DNA from: Cordia subcordata
Lineage: Eukaryota; Streptophyta; Magnoliopsida; Boraginales; Cordiaceae
NCBI GenBank assembly: GCA_028554755.1
Contig: JAPTOF010000010.1
Location: 11,313,501 to 11,377,500, forward strand
DNA: 64,000 nt
Direction of reading: 5' to 3'
In this document: piece by piece, positions 33,919 through 47,207 of the stretch
Layout: the number at the start of each line of letters is the position of its first letter
How positions within the stretch are numbered: position 1 is the first letter of the stretch
Made by a program: the position numbers and the translations under genes
The notes under the pieces: model-generated
What the model saw: the letters and a program-made list of their open reading frames with translations, nothing else
The model's database searches: none
What the model was told of the DNA's origin: nothing

Positions 33919-36900
33919 ATGAAGAACGGGATGATAGAGTGCAGTGTCTGTCATTCCAAATTGGTGGTCCCCAGCACGAAATCTGTTTCAAGGGCTTATG
34001 ATCTACACAGGAGCAAAGTATCATCAAAGCAACGGGCGCTTAACTTCCTCTTGGTTGGAGGTGATTGCATCCTTGTTGGCTTACAGGTGGTTTTTTCTTT
34101 CTGATTGTCTATGAGTGTTTATCAATGCTATCTTATATATTTTTTTGGTGTTATCATCTGGAGTGTTATTTATTATATGTTTGCTTCAGGTTGGGAATTA
34201 AGGCTAACTATTGGCCTTTTTCTTTTCCAGCCCGTTCTGGTTTTCATGTCAAAAGTGGATGGAAAATTCAAGTTCAGCCCTGTTAGTGTTAACTTTCTGA
34301 CAGAGGTCACGAAAGTTCTCTTTGCAATTATAATGCTCTTATTCCAGGTATATTTCACTTTATAAGTCTTGGTATAAATATCTCAGTATTGGATTCTTGC
34401 TGCTCTTTTTGTCAGTTCAGCAGTAAATTTAGTTATAAGCGCTCCAGGGTTTATAAAGTTATGGTGAGGTGTGGACTTTGGCAATTACTTATACAGTGAA
34501 GGGTGTATAGAATACCTAAATGCTGGACAATATTGGTTGTTGTCAGAACTCAAGTTATTATCCGGTATAATCTTGATGATGCCAATAACATTGCTACAGC
34601 TGAAAATTGAAGGTACTGTAAGCACATAGGTCAAGAAATGTTCACCATTTGAAGAACAAATACCACTATAGCCGTTGTGAATAATGTCCTATTTTCTTTC
34701 TGGGGTGTTCCAGAATTGGGATCAATCACACTTTTCTCTGTAAGACTATGCATACATCGGTTCAAAAGTGACATAGCATGGATTTTTCCAGCAATATTAG
34801 TAGTTTAACGAGCCAAATGCCATCTCTTCTGTGGTACTGCTCTTGGTGGGTTAGTTTTTGCGGGAGAACAATAGAAGCAGAAACTTATACCAGCAACAAC
34901 CAAAAATAACATCACAAAGCTTCTGAATAAACAAATTTATTGTTCTGAATACTTCCCATGTATATTCTAGTAGCAGATCTCATTTTAGTCTCGTTGATTC
35001 ATTTCTGACAAGGTTGAAAGTTTAACTACTTTTAAGATTGGCCAAGAATATCATGGTTGTAGTGATCTTGCAGGCTAGGCAACAAAAAGTTGGAGAAAAG
35101 CCGCTTCTCTCAGTTTCAACATTTGTCCAGGTTTGTGTCCTTGCCTTACAAATTGCTTGTAATTCTGGGATAATATGTATGTAGATTGTGACTTAGAAAC
35201 TTTGAGGTGTAAAGTTTTTTGTTTATGTGCCTGTAGATCATATCTTCCATTTCATTGAATGGAGATCATATCTTCCATTTCATTGAAAATCATATCTTCC
35301 ATGTCATTGAAATGGTCTTTCATGGTTAATCCTTGGCCAGGACTTGGCTTTAGCAGTAGCTGACTACCTTTAATATCACATTCCCTGCAGGCTGCGCGCA
35401 ATAATGTGCTTCTCGCTGTTCCAGCACTTTTTTATGCTATCAATAATTATCTGAAGTTCATTATGCAGGTATGATTTGTTTGATTATTTGTTACAGCATA
35501 TGAGCATGTTTTTGGAAGTTAATGTTGCTAAAGATGTGATAATGACTCATGCATAGAGACTCGGGTGCTGTAACACAATTGAGTTTGATTCATGGCATGA
35601 GTAGATGTCAGGGCCCACCTTTCCGTTCCCCCTAAAAGGGAGTGGTGGTTCCCTGCTACCCCCGATGGTTGGTTGAACTTGACATTCATAAGTCCCAAGT
35701 GAAGCGGGTTACCACTGGGTTATGCCATCTTGTCTATGCCCACTTTATTACATAACATATGTCTGATATGCATGCCTTCACACTTCTTCAACACTGTTTC
35801 TATTGTATATGCATTTGGTAGGCCCGACTTTCGTGTTTGGAGGTAAACTATTGTCTGCTGAGAAGCTATCAGTACCAATATTACATTAGGTGCTTTACTC
35901 GGAAAGAATCCTGTAGCTTCTTTTGTTGTGGTGATCATGCCATAGATGTAATTGAAGGCGAAAAAATTTGGAATCGTTGGTCAACATTTAGTGATCTATG
36001 AGGCTGGTGATTCAGGCAAGGCTTAAAATCGTCAGATACCAAAAAGAGTGAAGGCTGAAGATATGTTAAGCTTCATTCATAGTATTAGCAGCTAGGCGAC
36101 GGAAACTTTGATATCTACACTCGAATCACCTAGACTGGACCTTGATCCACCTTAAATGCTAAAAGGACAGATGGTAAAAGTATGTGTCAGGTATTGACAG
36201 AGACTATAAGTAATTGGATCGTTTAGGAAGGTGTGTTTTGTCTGTAGCCATAGTATGTGAAGGATAGTCGACTAAAGCTAGGTTTATAAATACTGGCATT
36301 AAATTTCCTTTACAGACTACAATACGTAATGAGATGCTTTTTATGAGAATCAGAGTCATTCTTTTTGCAGTGACGCTTAGTTGTACTCTAGAAACTTCTT
36401 TGTGACTTTGGGGCATTTAATAAAACTCAAACCTGATAAGTAAATCTGACCACTGAATTTTAAGTGCCTGAACCTTAAGTTACTGAAAAGTAAATCTGAA
36501 CTGCTAGCTTATGTACTCAAATAAACTACTTTAGATAATTATATATAGTGGAAGACAGAATATGGAGGCCTTTCCTTGTAAGGATATATGCCCCGATTAA
36601 TTTTGCATTTTTATCCCTTCATAATTTATGAATGCAGGAATATTTTAAACCCTTCGAGCACTGAATCAAGATATTATTGTTTGACAAATAAGACATGTAA
36701 TAAAGGAAAGACAGAACTAGCAGCCAAAAGGAAAATAGCATGAGAGTGATATGTAATGATTAATTTGCATAATTTACCCTAGAAGTATGAAATAAAAACC
36801 CTAATTCATTCATAAATGATTCTCTCTGTTTCTTATTTTTCTTACCCTATGTTACTCAGACTAAGATATGGGTGTTGTACATGGAAACGTATCTGAATAT

Positions 36901-39900
36901 CGGACATAGAAATTGTCAAAATTTAGGATTCTGAGACTTGGTCAAATAAGTGTCTTGGTTTTAGACTCAGGTATAGGGTCATGGCAAGAACAAAACTTCT
37001 AATTTTCTTCATGAACTAATCACTCATCAGTGGTGCCTCTGAATAGCGACAAAGCCTTCACCACTTCTTTTCGTAGAAATTTTTTTTTACTACTGTTGGA
37101 GAGTTGTGTTGACTCTTGCCACGTCCGGCATGAGTCTTGGGTCGACTCGCCACCAGCTTCTCTGTCTATTCTTTGAGTTTGAGTATTCCAATTCTGATCC
37201 GTCTAAGTAATAATTCAAATGCATAATGCTTGATTCATCAATAGGCAAGTCACGTGTCTTTCAAGACAATCGAAAGACAAAAAGTAGTTCAGGAATGGAT
37301 AATGTGCTATTTATAGCACTCAATGCAAAGTTAAACATCAAGAGAGCCTTTAATTATGAAATCCTTATGAACCTTGGGGAAGTATCGTGATATACAATCA
37401 AAGCTGCTGGGTGACTACATTTTTAGAAAAGATTGAATTCCTAAAATCGCTGGGTCATATTACCATTTCTGTTATTGATGATTTAGAAGAAGTCAGTGAT
37501 AGATCTAGTTGGTGTATGAATAGATCAATTGCAAATTGATGAGAGTTCAATGAAAAGAGAGAGGCACCATCTTGCTCGGACATTTCAGGGCACATCCTTC
37601 AACATGCTTAATGCTTAAATTCTTTAAATGTGCTAACTGACAGCATTCTGCTCTCAGCCCACTCAGTAATGCACCTGTGACTGAAAGTTGTTGGATACAG
37701 TCAGCTGAGCTTATTCACATCGGTAAACTTAACGAATAGTCTGATAAAGTTGCTTAAAATTTTCAGTTTAAGCACGTTTTTGAGTTAGTAACTAGCCCCT
37801 TAGTCAGCTGTTGACCTTTGTTTGCAGTTTTTATAACTATCACATGTTATTATTTCATGAATGAAAATTCTTTGTTCCTTGGGATTCTGACATGAAATAG
37901 TTAATTACAACAAATGCTACTTGAGAATCTCTTACATACCTGTATTAAGCTGCAAGTTTAAGTCTTGTGATGACACTGAAGCCCTTGTTTTTTCCTTTTG
38001 CAGCTTTATTTCAACCCTGCAACAGTAAAGATGCTCAGTAATCTGAAGGTATATCGCTGACAACCTTTCCAGTTTCCTCTTTGTACAGTCTGTATTTGGT
38101 GTAATTCTGTTATCTGACTGATGCTCTGAATCTTGAACTACAATTGCAGCATCAATTATGAATTGAGATAGTAAGTATAGTTAGGGATAGACAAAAATAT
38201 CGTCTCTGAGGATTTAATTACTGCAGATGGTTGATTTAGGTATATTAGTATCCATCTATTTGGTGAGTAAATATGTCCTTGCAAACTCTGTGCAAATTCT
38301 AACCTTCTTTCCAGCAAAGGGTCCATTAGGGGATGGGTAGCTTTCCTATCCAGTCTTTTCAATGAAAATCCAATATTTTCTTTTCTATTTTTTTCCTTCT
38401 TTTTTTCCCGTGGGGAGAAGTTAGTTAAAGTTTCTATTATTGGTTTTCTTTTCATGAAAATAAGCTTGCTACTGATGATACGAACAAAGAAGAAAATCTT
38501 TTCTTGATCTATGGTTATTATCGCAACAGATGAAAGTAATCTATTGTTGATACAACAATTTGCCCGCACCCAATCATTATCAAATATGGGAGAGGAGATG
38601 GAGAGTCTAAAGAAGAAAATACAGGAATTCAGATTCTAGAGGACACTATTAGACTTTTACTCTCCGATATTCTCTTGTTTACTTCCACAACTTTTTTGAA
38701 CAATGATTATGCACCCGTGGTGGACTCAAATAGGGCGATACGGATGGGGCTTTAAACAGAAGAAGGAAATAGTGCTGAGTCTTTGGTGACCATAAATTAC
38801 ATAATACTTGCTTAGCAATTTACAGCCCTTATATTCGCTCTGGAAATTTTTAATTGTTTTCAAGAGAGAACGAGTTAAATGCCCTATTTTTTCAAAAAAC
38901 AACCAAAATACCATGTTTTTGAAACTAATGAGTAAAATGCCACAAAATGCATCTTTGAGTTTTGAAAACTCGAAAATTGGAACTTCTTTTCTTTTGAAAA
39001 GCAGAAGATGCAAAAAATCAGAAGAGATCTTCGAGTTTTGAAAACTCGAAGATTAATTTTGTTGCATTTTACTCATTAGTTTAAAAAACAGGGCATTTTT
39101 GTTTTGTTTTTTTTTTTAAAATAGGGCATTTAACTCATTCTCTCTTGTTTTCAATGTAAAGCGTCCGTTCATACTATGAAATGTTTTCCAAGGAAAAGCT
39201 GGCATAGGCTTCTTGGGAAGCATTAACGGACTCCTATTCACTCCTAAAACTCCCACCTTACCTTCAGAGCCATTCCCTTCTTAGTGAAGGCTTTGGCATT
39301 TTTGTGGTGAACTATAATACTAGGTCAAAGTTACAAAACGGATTCATATTAAGAGTGGAGTTGGGGTGGACATGTAAGACTTTTATTTTTGCATGACATG
39401 GACAGATCCTTGATATGTCACTTGGTGTGATGATTCTTTCAACTCTTCTTGTGAGTCATTTAATTTTGGGCCACCCAAAAGTCAAAACTAGCCCATATTG
39501 AGCATGTCAGCGCCAATACTTGCTTGAGAATTGTTATTTCACTTGCTATCTTGTTAACTATACATTGTTCGCATTGGCCTTTTGTTTGGTGAGAAGTTCT
39601 GTAAGCAAGGTATAGGAACATGAAGGAGAATGAATAGGAAAAAAGTTTTATGTGGATCATGTGCTGAGGAAAAGTATCTTTTGTTCCCACATTTATTTTG
39701 AAGATGACACAGTAAACTGACACCGATGGTTTGCAGATATGTGCTCGAGTGTGGAATTATGCTTATAAGGCTTACTTTATATCATAAATCTTTTCTCTCA
39801 AATTTTAGATTATAGTTTCCATCTAATGTGAAGTCTTGCTATTAAATTCAGGTTCTGGTGATTGCTGTGTTGCTGAAGTTTATAATGAAACGAAGGTTTT

Positions 39901-42900
39901 CCATTATTCAGGTTGGTTCCTAGCTGAGAGCAGTTTAATTTGCCCAAAGTTGCATCATATGTGAAAGAAGGATGACTAATTAGCCTTACCAACTAATTTG
40001 TTTCGTACTTCTCTATATCCTAGCAATTTTTAAGTGTGTTTTAACATGTTTCTCTATCATGTCACAGTGGGAAGCTCTTGCTCTGTTGCTTATTGGTATA
40101 AGCATAAATCAACTTCGATCATTGCCCGAGGGTACTTCGGCCTTGGGTCTTCCAGTTACAGCGATTGCATACATTTACACTTTGATTTTTGTAAGTTATC
40201 TATTCTTTAAGTGGTTGACAAAGTAGCATCTCTTTTTGTGTATGACATGTTTCAAGTAATCTGCTTTCTTGGCAGTTTGTTGGAATAGGAAATTATACCC
40301 ATTGATTCTTCCGTTGGACTTATTCTATACAGCTTTTGCTAAAGTTATTACTGTTTTTCAGGTTACTGTTCCATCTCTTGCATCGGTCTTCAATGAATAT
40401 GCTTTAAAGAGTCAATATGATACAAGCATTTATCTTCAGGTGATTCCGGCATCATTGAATATAAGAACCATTCATCTATAGAAATGGAAAACCATGGGAT
40501 GTTCCCTGGGTAATAGATTACTGTTGAGTTTTATATGCCACATCTGGTTACAACCACTCTAGGATTTTGTAGAAACTGTTTTTCGATTTTTATGATTGTT
40601 TAGAGTCCTAAAAGTAATATTGCTTCATTTAGATGGGGCTTTTAATCTTGTTGCATATCTATGCCCCCGGGTTCAATTAACATGTACAGGAACTTGAAGA
40701 AGTATAGTATTTGTTATCTCCATCCCCTTGCTTAGTTTCTCTTAGACCTTCGATTATTTCCCGAAAAGATGAATGTGCTTTCTGCTAGCAGATATGCAAA
40801 AAGAAATATGGACATGCATTCCCCTTTCCCTTGGCAGTGAAGATGCCAAGTCTAGCAATGCTGCATTGGAAAAGCTTCTTTGCTGATGACATTTCATTAG
40901 TTTTAAATGTCCATTATCTTAGTTAAAATTACTATTTAAATTCAGCCTTCAATTAGAAATTGGTTTTTCCTTATTACATAAACTTTTGAACAATATGCTG
41001 TTTGAAATTGCAGAACTTGTTTTTGTATGGATATGGTGCTATATTTAACTTTCTGGCTATTGTCGTGACTGCCATTTTCAAAGGTACTGACTTGAAGCTC
41101 CCTTCTCCGCTTGCATTTTATATTATATCCATAAACATAAAAAGATTTCCTTAATTTTAAGATAATTTTGTTCTAATGTTGTGGGGATTGTAAGATTTGT
41201 ATTTTTCACTTGCTTTCCTGAAGCAAGATGCTATCATATCTTCAGAACAAGTCAAAAATCTTGAAATAATGTTTATTAATTGTTCTTTCAGTATGAACAT
41301 ATCACTTCAAACTGATTTTATTTTGAGATTTGAAACTTTCCTTTTCAACTTGAGATTATCATATGATTTGTTAGACACAAATATTTGTATCTGAGTAAGA
41401 TCTTGGTGCAACATCTTCACGGTCAATATCCTTAGAGAGCACCCTTGAAGAAGACAACAAAAAAAAAAGAAATAAAGAAGGTTAATTGTAAAAAGAATAA
41501 GTGTAGTGATACTGTAACTTTGACCTGATAAATCAGTCTTTTTGAGGTCATCCTTTAACTTTATGTCCCAGAATACAGGCTGTATTTTCCACTCCTGCTA
41601 TTCTCCTTATATATGTATTCTGTTTGTACATACATCAAACTAAAAGACGCACTTTGTAAGGCATGCTGGTTAATTGGTAGAGATTAGATATAATGGTTTA
41701 GGCTGGTATTTTCAGCTGGGCTGCAGAAAGATTGAAATGCAGCGAAATTAATCACCAAAAATAATAATGTCTATTCTGGTTTCTTATAGGTTCTATTCTT
41801 CTACTATTAGGTTATTTCTTTTGGCACTCTAAGCATGGGGTAATTATGTCTATATCTGGTTGAATCATGTGGGGAATGTATTAATTTCCTTTAACTGATA
41901 GAAGTTATTTGTCCAAGATTAGGAGTTTACCTGATTGTACATTGGGTCATCTGTCTTAATATTTCAGGTCCAAGTAGCTTTCATATTTTGGAAGGACATT
42001 CAAAAGCTACCATGCTTCTGATATGTAATAATGCAGCACAGGGAATTTTGTCCTCATTTTTCTTCAAATATGCTGGTGAGAACCTTTTCATAGCAGTTGA
42101 AATATTATGTCTGTCTGTTTAATAAGTGACTAAATGGTAGTTTGTACTTTCTGCATATTGCTTATGTGCAATTTTCTTGGATATTTTCAGATACAATTTT
42201 GAAGAAGTATTCGTCAACTGTTGCCACTATATTTACTGGCATAGCATCTGCTCTGTTGTTGGCTCAACCTTTGACCATCAATTTTATGTTAGGAATTTCT
42301 GTTGTTTTCATTTCAATGCACCAGGTGCGTCCATAAGAAGTGTTTCTTTGATGATATTTCTTCCTATCCTCTGAGTTTTAGCTTATGCTTCATTGCATTC
42401 CTCCAGTTCTTTTCACCTCTTTCAAAAGTAAAGGATGAGCAACAAAATGGGGTGCTGGAGCAAATGGATGCCAAAAATAATAATAGGTACTTCCTTGTTT
42501 ATTTGCTTATTTCCAATACATTTCTGATATCTCAGAGTAATTCCACTGTGCTCAGTTTAGTTATCTGGTAAGAAGGTTTTGGCCAAGATACCCGGGTTAT
42601 CTACTTGTGCCTGTGTTACAGAATAAATTTTGAGATTGTGCCTCACGAGATAACAGTTTGCCAGAGGTGCCATGAGCCATGTAATAAATATGTATTAGTT
42701 TCAAACCATGAAAGAATCGCCTCTTGGACGTCATTTAGAGCTATTCCAATATTGTTCAGTTAAGGAATTGATGTTGAATAAAAAATACTCATGCAATTTA
42801 TTTTCCAAGATGAGATTTGCTTCCTATATTTTATTTACTTTCTTTCTTGACCTGTGGGGCGGCACAGTTGGGATCTAAACTTCCTATAGATTCTAGTTAT

Positions 42901-43420
42901 GATCTATATGTGGGCCTTCTCCTACAGTATCATGTCATAAGCCTTTGTAGCATTTTTCATGTTGAGCCTTAAATAGGTCCATTTTGCACTTCTTAAAAAC
43001 TTCACGGGAATTTCGACCAAAAAAAGAAAAAGAAAAATTTGCCGGAATGAATTATTGCTGCTATTGCTTTTTCTTTATTGTTTATGTTTTCTTCTGGTTG
43101 GTGTCCTGAAAATTAGTACATCTGGAACGGCTTCCATTTCAATTTCCTTTTGGGTCAAAATAACTATTGCTTTTGCTTCCTCACTTGATATTGGAATTTA
43201 ATGAATTATCCCTTCTTCTGGTCTTTGTAGGACAAAGGATTCATCCTTTATTAATATGGCAGCAGGGGCAAATGAAGAGGTATGAAGTCTCTGTAGTCTT
43301 CTTTCATCAATGAGATGTTGATGTGTATTTTTATCTAATTCATCCGCTTTTCTTGAATTTCTTTCCCAGGCTACTCATCGTGTGGGTCCAGATGAAAGAC
43401 AACCTCTTCTTCCAAGATAA
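33919..43420 (+). CDS. Nucleotide-sugar transporter, CMP-sialic acid transporter-like (complete, 14 coding exons)
   Basis: Coding exons: 33919-34086, 34231-34347, 35074-35130, 35391-35468, 38004-38048, 39852-39911, 40068-40190, 40362-40439, 41014-41083, 41968-42075, 42191-42324, 42407-42486, 43231-43279 and 43370-43420. All borders are GT-AG, the phases agree and the product is 405 aa. It is a multi-pass protein of the SLC35A/NST family, which exchanges nucleotide sugars for nucleotide monophosphates in the Golgi membrane. Family segments seen: [87 protein letters not shown] and [12 protein letters not shown]. It matches the plant CMP-sialic-acid-transporter-like clade closely. That clade has an N-terminal cysteine pair (ECSVCH, residues 7-12) and a tail ending QPLLPR. 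Plants lack sialic acid, so CMP-Kdo is a proposed substrate (inference from literature). Confidence 0.95.
38864..39144. mobile_element. 281 bp Mutator-like MITE in intron 5 of the transporter gene
   Basis: The ends are inverted repeats of about 27 bp with one mismatch (outermost GAGAGAACGAGTTAAATGCC against its mirror at 39118-39144). They are flanked by a perfect 10 bp direct repeat TTGTTTTCAA (38854-38863 and 39145-39154). The interior is also partly palindromic, including CGAGTTTTGAAAACTCG at 39034-39050. Long inverted ends with a 9-10 bp duplication point to the MULE superfamily. It lies in the sense-strand intron between 38048 and 39852 and does not touch the splice sites. Confidence 0.75.
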
Positions 43421-46090
43421 GCATACTCAAAGTATGTTTCAGAAATTATAATATTATTACCTGTTCTTTGTTTCAGAAAACGTGTAGATCTGGAGAAGCA
43501 TAGTTGCTTTAGTATAAATCCTCCCTTATCAACGATTTGTTTTGTTCTTTCTGTGTATGTTTTGAGAATTGAACATGCGTGACATTTTGGCTACAAAAGA
43601 GCTGTGTTAGGAAATGCACAAGTCAATTGGAGAACCAAAAACTCCACTCAGCTCAATCTGATCTGGTAGCTAAAGCTGAAGAAAAGTTTCTACAGACCTC
43701 AAACCTCTTGCTGGCATCTGGGCAAATCACTCCCTTCCCCACCAAAAAAGAGCAAAAAGAAAAAACGCAGACAAGCACGCCTCCGAGACCAGCGCCACTT
43801 GCTTTCGAATTCCCAAGCCCACTACTTACTACGATTGTCAACCAGCATTACCAGACCCCAATCCAGCTTCCAATCCCCAATCTGAAGATGCATACCACTA
43901 CTTACCAGTCTGGCAACTCCAACAAAATTTCAAGCCTGATTTAGGATCGTGGCCATTGCTGCTCTCTTAAATAGAGAAACAACTAGAATAACCAAAGATC
44001 AAATATTGTGAATGATGACTAATACAAGTTGATCCAGTGTTCGTATGTGTGTCTTTTGCATCTGCGAGGTGGTGCAGAGATTTAAGGGGTGGATGGAAAA
44101 GTTCCTGTCGTTGTTCTCATTTTCTCTTAAAGAATTTTCGGAGTAATTTCTTATTTTTTTAACCCAACGAACATGTTCCTGTTTCCCTTTTTACACTGAA
44201 AGCAAAGACCGAAGAAAGGGAGAAATGTTAGAAACTGAATGGGTCCTTAATATCATTAATTTCTTTATGACGGGAAACAGGGAATACCTCCCTTCCGCCA
44301 CTTGACCCCACCCCTAATCCCTCCTCCTTTCCTAAACTTCTCATTTGCTTAGTATGCTTGCCAGAGGTATCTGGATATGCAGTCAGTTTTCTTTCTGACA
44401 GCACTTACTCATGATCGACTTTGTTTTTCAGGGCAACTAGGTTGTCTTTCTTCAGGTCATACTGCTGCAAGCATCAATTTGGGCATTGTTTCACTGTTAC
44501 AATATCCTACCATGCAATTGTAGAACATTGCTTGATATATCAATTGCCATAGTTATTTGTTTTAGAGTGGTAGGCAATTGTTGATCTTGACATCTCATGT
44601 GAACTTCTAGATCTCACGAGCCAATTGCATGGGTGGCCTCCAATATTAGCCACTACCTGTAGGCTTAAGCGTGCAATTTTCCGTGAAACAATGACTGTTC
44701 TTTCTTTCTTACTGCCGTCTGAACAGATGATGATCCTTGACATTACTGTATCATAACAAATGATAATTATGACGCTTCTGTTTCATGCTGCATCTTTACA
44801 GGCCATTGAATACTACTTGTTTTCTTATGATCCAGGTTATTCTTTTTTGGTATATTTGGACAAGCAATTTCTGGATAGTAGAGAAGATAGTTCACATTGG
44901 CAGTTACAATAAAGGTAAACGAAATTCTCTTCACCTACTACGAAGTTAGTGCAGCTGGTCTTTGGAATCTATCCAGTAAAAGAGGCTCAGAAGGCTCAGA
45001 GCACAGCAATTGGGGTTTTCCACCATTTCCTTGAACATACTTATCTGGTTAATGTTATTGTGTATCTATTTTGTTACATACCAGAAATAGATGAAGCTCA
45101 AATTCTTTCATTTGACAGCGTAAATCATTCTTTAATACCATACATCTTTGTAATGAGTGCGATGGTGTACGAAGATTACCTTTATCCTTTGTCAGCTGAA
45201 AGTTGGAATTTAGAATGTTCGACGATTTCATCATATATGCAGAGAAAGATTCATGTGATCTCTTTCGGTTTCCCTATCAATTTGTGATATATCATGATAT
45301 AGTGCCGTTGTGTATGTCAGATGATGAAGGTAGATCTCTGTTCGGGTTCTAAACCAAAAGCTTCTCGGCTCTACTCAGTTGTTGCTTTTTCACACACCAT
45401 TTCAGTTGAGAAGTAGAGATATGACATTGGCAGAAGTATCTTTTTTGGGGCCAAAAAAGCTACTTATTTTCAGATAAGGGAAAAATTCACCTGCACAGTG
45501 AATCCACTTCGGATTTACAAATTCTACAGTGTAATATGCAAGATGTTCTGGTGAAAACGAATAGTTGGGTAATACTTGAGACAAGGAGGCACACATTTGG
45601 ACTTGAGACCTTTGGTTGTATTAAGTTATTATTCAATCATTTCATTCATTCTGTAGAGGCTAAAAAGTACAAATTCATATTCCGAAACTCTGGGAGAGGA
45701 ATGGGACAGCAAAAAATTATATTCCGAAACTTTGGGATGAGACAGGGGTTAACTAAAATTTTGAACTATCCTGCCCTATGCTCAGTCTTACGGGAAAGAG
45801 TTATGATTTATGAAAAAACCGTCATGGATAGAGGGAGGGAATGATACGGTAAGAGAACTCGTAGGAATGCCATACTATGATGGGCAAATCTTCCTGTATG
45901 ATTGGGACAATTGAATTTAAATTATTTTTAAAATGTTTTATATCGTCAGTAAACGTGTGATTTTTTCAACAAGTCATATGCACATATCCTGAATATAGAT
46001 AGCTACAAGTGCTTGTGCTTGATGCAAGAGATTGCTTGTGCCCATATTGCTTTGACAGTCAGAATTCTTGTTCCAACTGAATTCTCCTAC
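43421..46090. other. 3' flank of the transporter gene; no further gene recognised
   Basis: The transporter 3' UTR must begin here. Frames at 43579-43944, 44949-45287 and 45536-45844 have no family features and odd composition, and I do not call them genes. No repeats with clear ends were found. Confidence 0.3.
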
Positions 46091-46099
46091 TGTCTCATG

Positions 46100-46790
46100 A
46101 TATGTATAAAGTGATGGACCTTGTTATAGATCGTGCCCGTGAAGAGGTGGTTCCAATCCAGCTTCAGAAGTTCAAAGTGAATTTTTGGCAAGGAAGGCAC
46201 AACTTCAAGCTCAACTTGCATCTGCTTCGGATTCAAAGACATACAAAAGGCTTTTTAAAGCTTACCTCAAAGAGTTTGGAAACGATGATGGAGAAGATGA
46301 AGACCTTCCTCAAACTTCTCAAAGCTCGTCTCACGACCCAAATCAAAACGAAGATGACTGTTTCAGAATCTATACGTCAGCATTCGATTTTTGAAGAACA
46401 GTCCAAAGAGATATGCTCATGACGTCAATGGTGAAAGCGGTTGTGAGTATAATTCAAATTTACTTTTCCAACAGGGTGAGCAGTCCCAGACCCGAGAATA
46501 CGCCAACTTCAAACAACGACAAACTACTTTCGGTTGGAGAATCTCGCGTGTTCCTCAAAAGGCGATAAAGTTGTCCGTGTGATTCAATAGTTGTCAACTT
46601 TTCCTTCAGTTTTCCAAAAGCAAAATAATTGTAATTATTTATTTTGTTTTCTTTGTAGTCTTCGGGCCTATTTAAGACTCCAAGTTGTTTTAGTTGGGTG
46701 TGTGCTTTTCCTTTTAGAAAGTTATTCTGTTCAGTTGTATTCTCCTTTGTATCAATAAAATTACTATTTTCTTCAAATTACTGTGTTCAA
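46100..46790 (+). repeat. Possible endogenous pararetrovirus fragment with promoter-like end
   Basis: One plus-strand frame (46185-46394) reads ARKAQLQAQLASASDSKTYK followed by an acidic, Gln/Ser-rich tail, like the end of a caulimovirid structural ORF. It is followed by non-coding DNA with a palindromic TGACGTCA at about 46420, a TATA-like CTATTTAAGACTC near 46669 and AATAAA near 46756. This order resembles the intergenic promoter/terminator region of plant pararetroviruses. Frames are interrupted and only a short piece remains. A different retroelement cannot be excluded. Confidence 0.35.
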
Positions 46791-47207
46791 AATATTGTTG
46801 CGCTATTAAATTAAAGGTACTCTTCCTAATTCAAATTTTCTTTCAGTTATATTGTTATTTTCTAAAAATATTTTGATTTATAAATGTCTTTGTTTATCTA
46901 ATTTGACCAATTTAACCAAAGTATGTTCACTCGTATGAAAGCCTCCTGTCGCATTCCTTTCGCTAAAAGAAATGAAAGAAAAAGAAAACAATCAGAAAAA
47001 GAAAACAACAAAAAGAACAAAAAGATACTTTACCCCCACCTGCTATTTTTTCCAGCCTCGCTGGAGTACAATCTTATACATATATACACAATCCAAAACA
47101 AAAAAGCTTTACCAAACTCTAAAGAATCTCAACAGAGCAAAAAGAAAAGAAGGGAAAAAAAAAAAAAAAAAACAGAATCTTCAAACTGCTACTCCACTGT
47201 ACCTGAC

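Noticed and set aside
44949..45287. 112-codon plus-strand frame after the transporter
   Set aside because: No recognisable domain and no splice support; ordinary chance frame in a 3' flank.
46923..47207. In-frame upstream extension of the gene at 47208
   Set aside because: Mostly Lys codons from A-runs, typical of 5' UTR; the targeting peptide begins naturally at the ATG at 47208.
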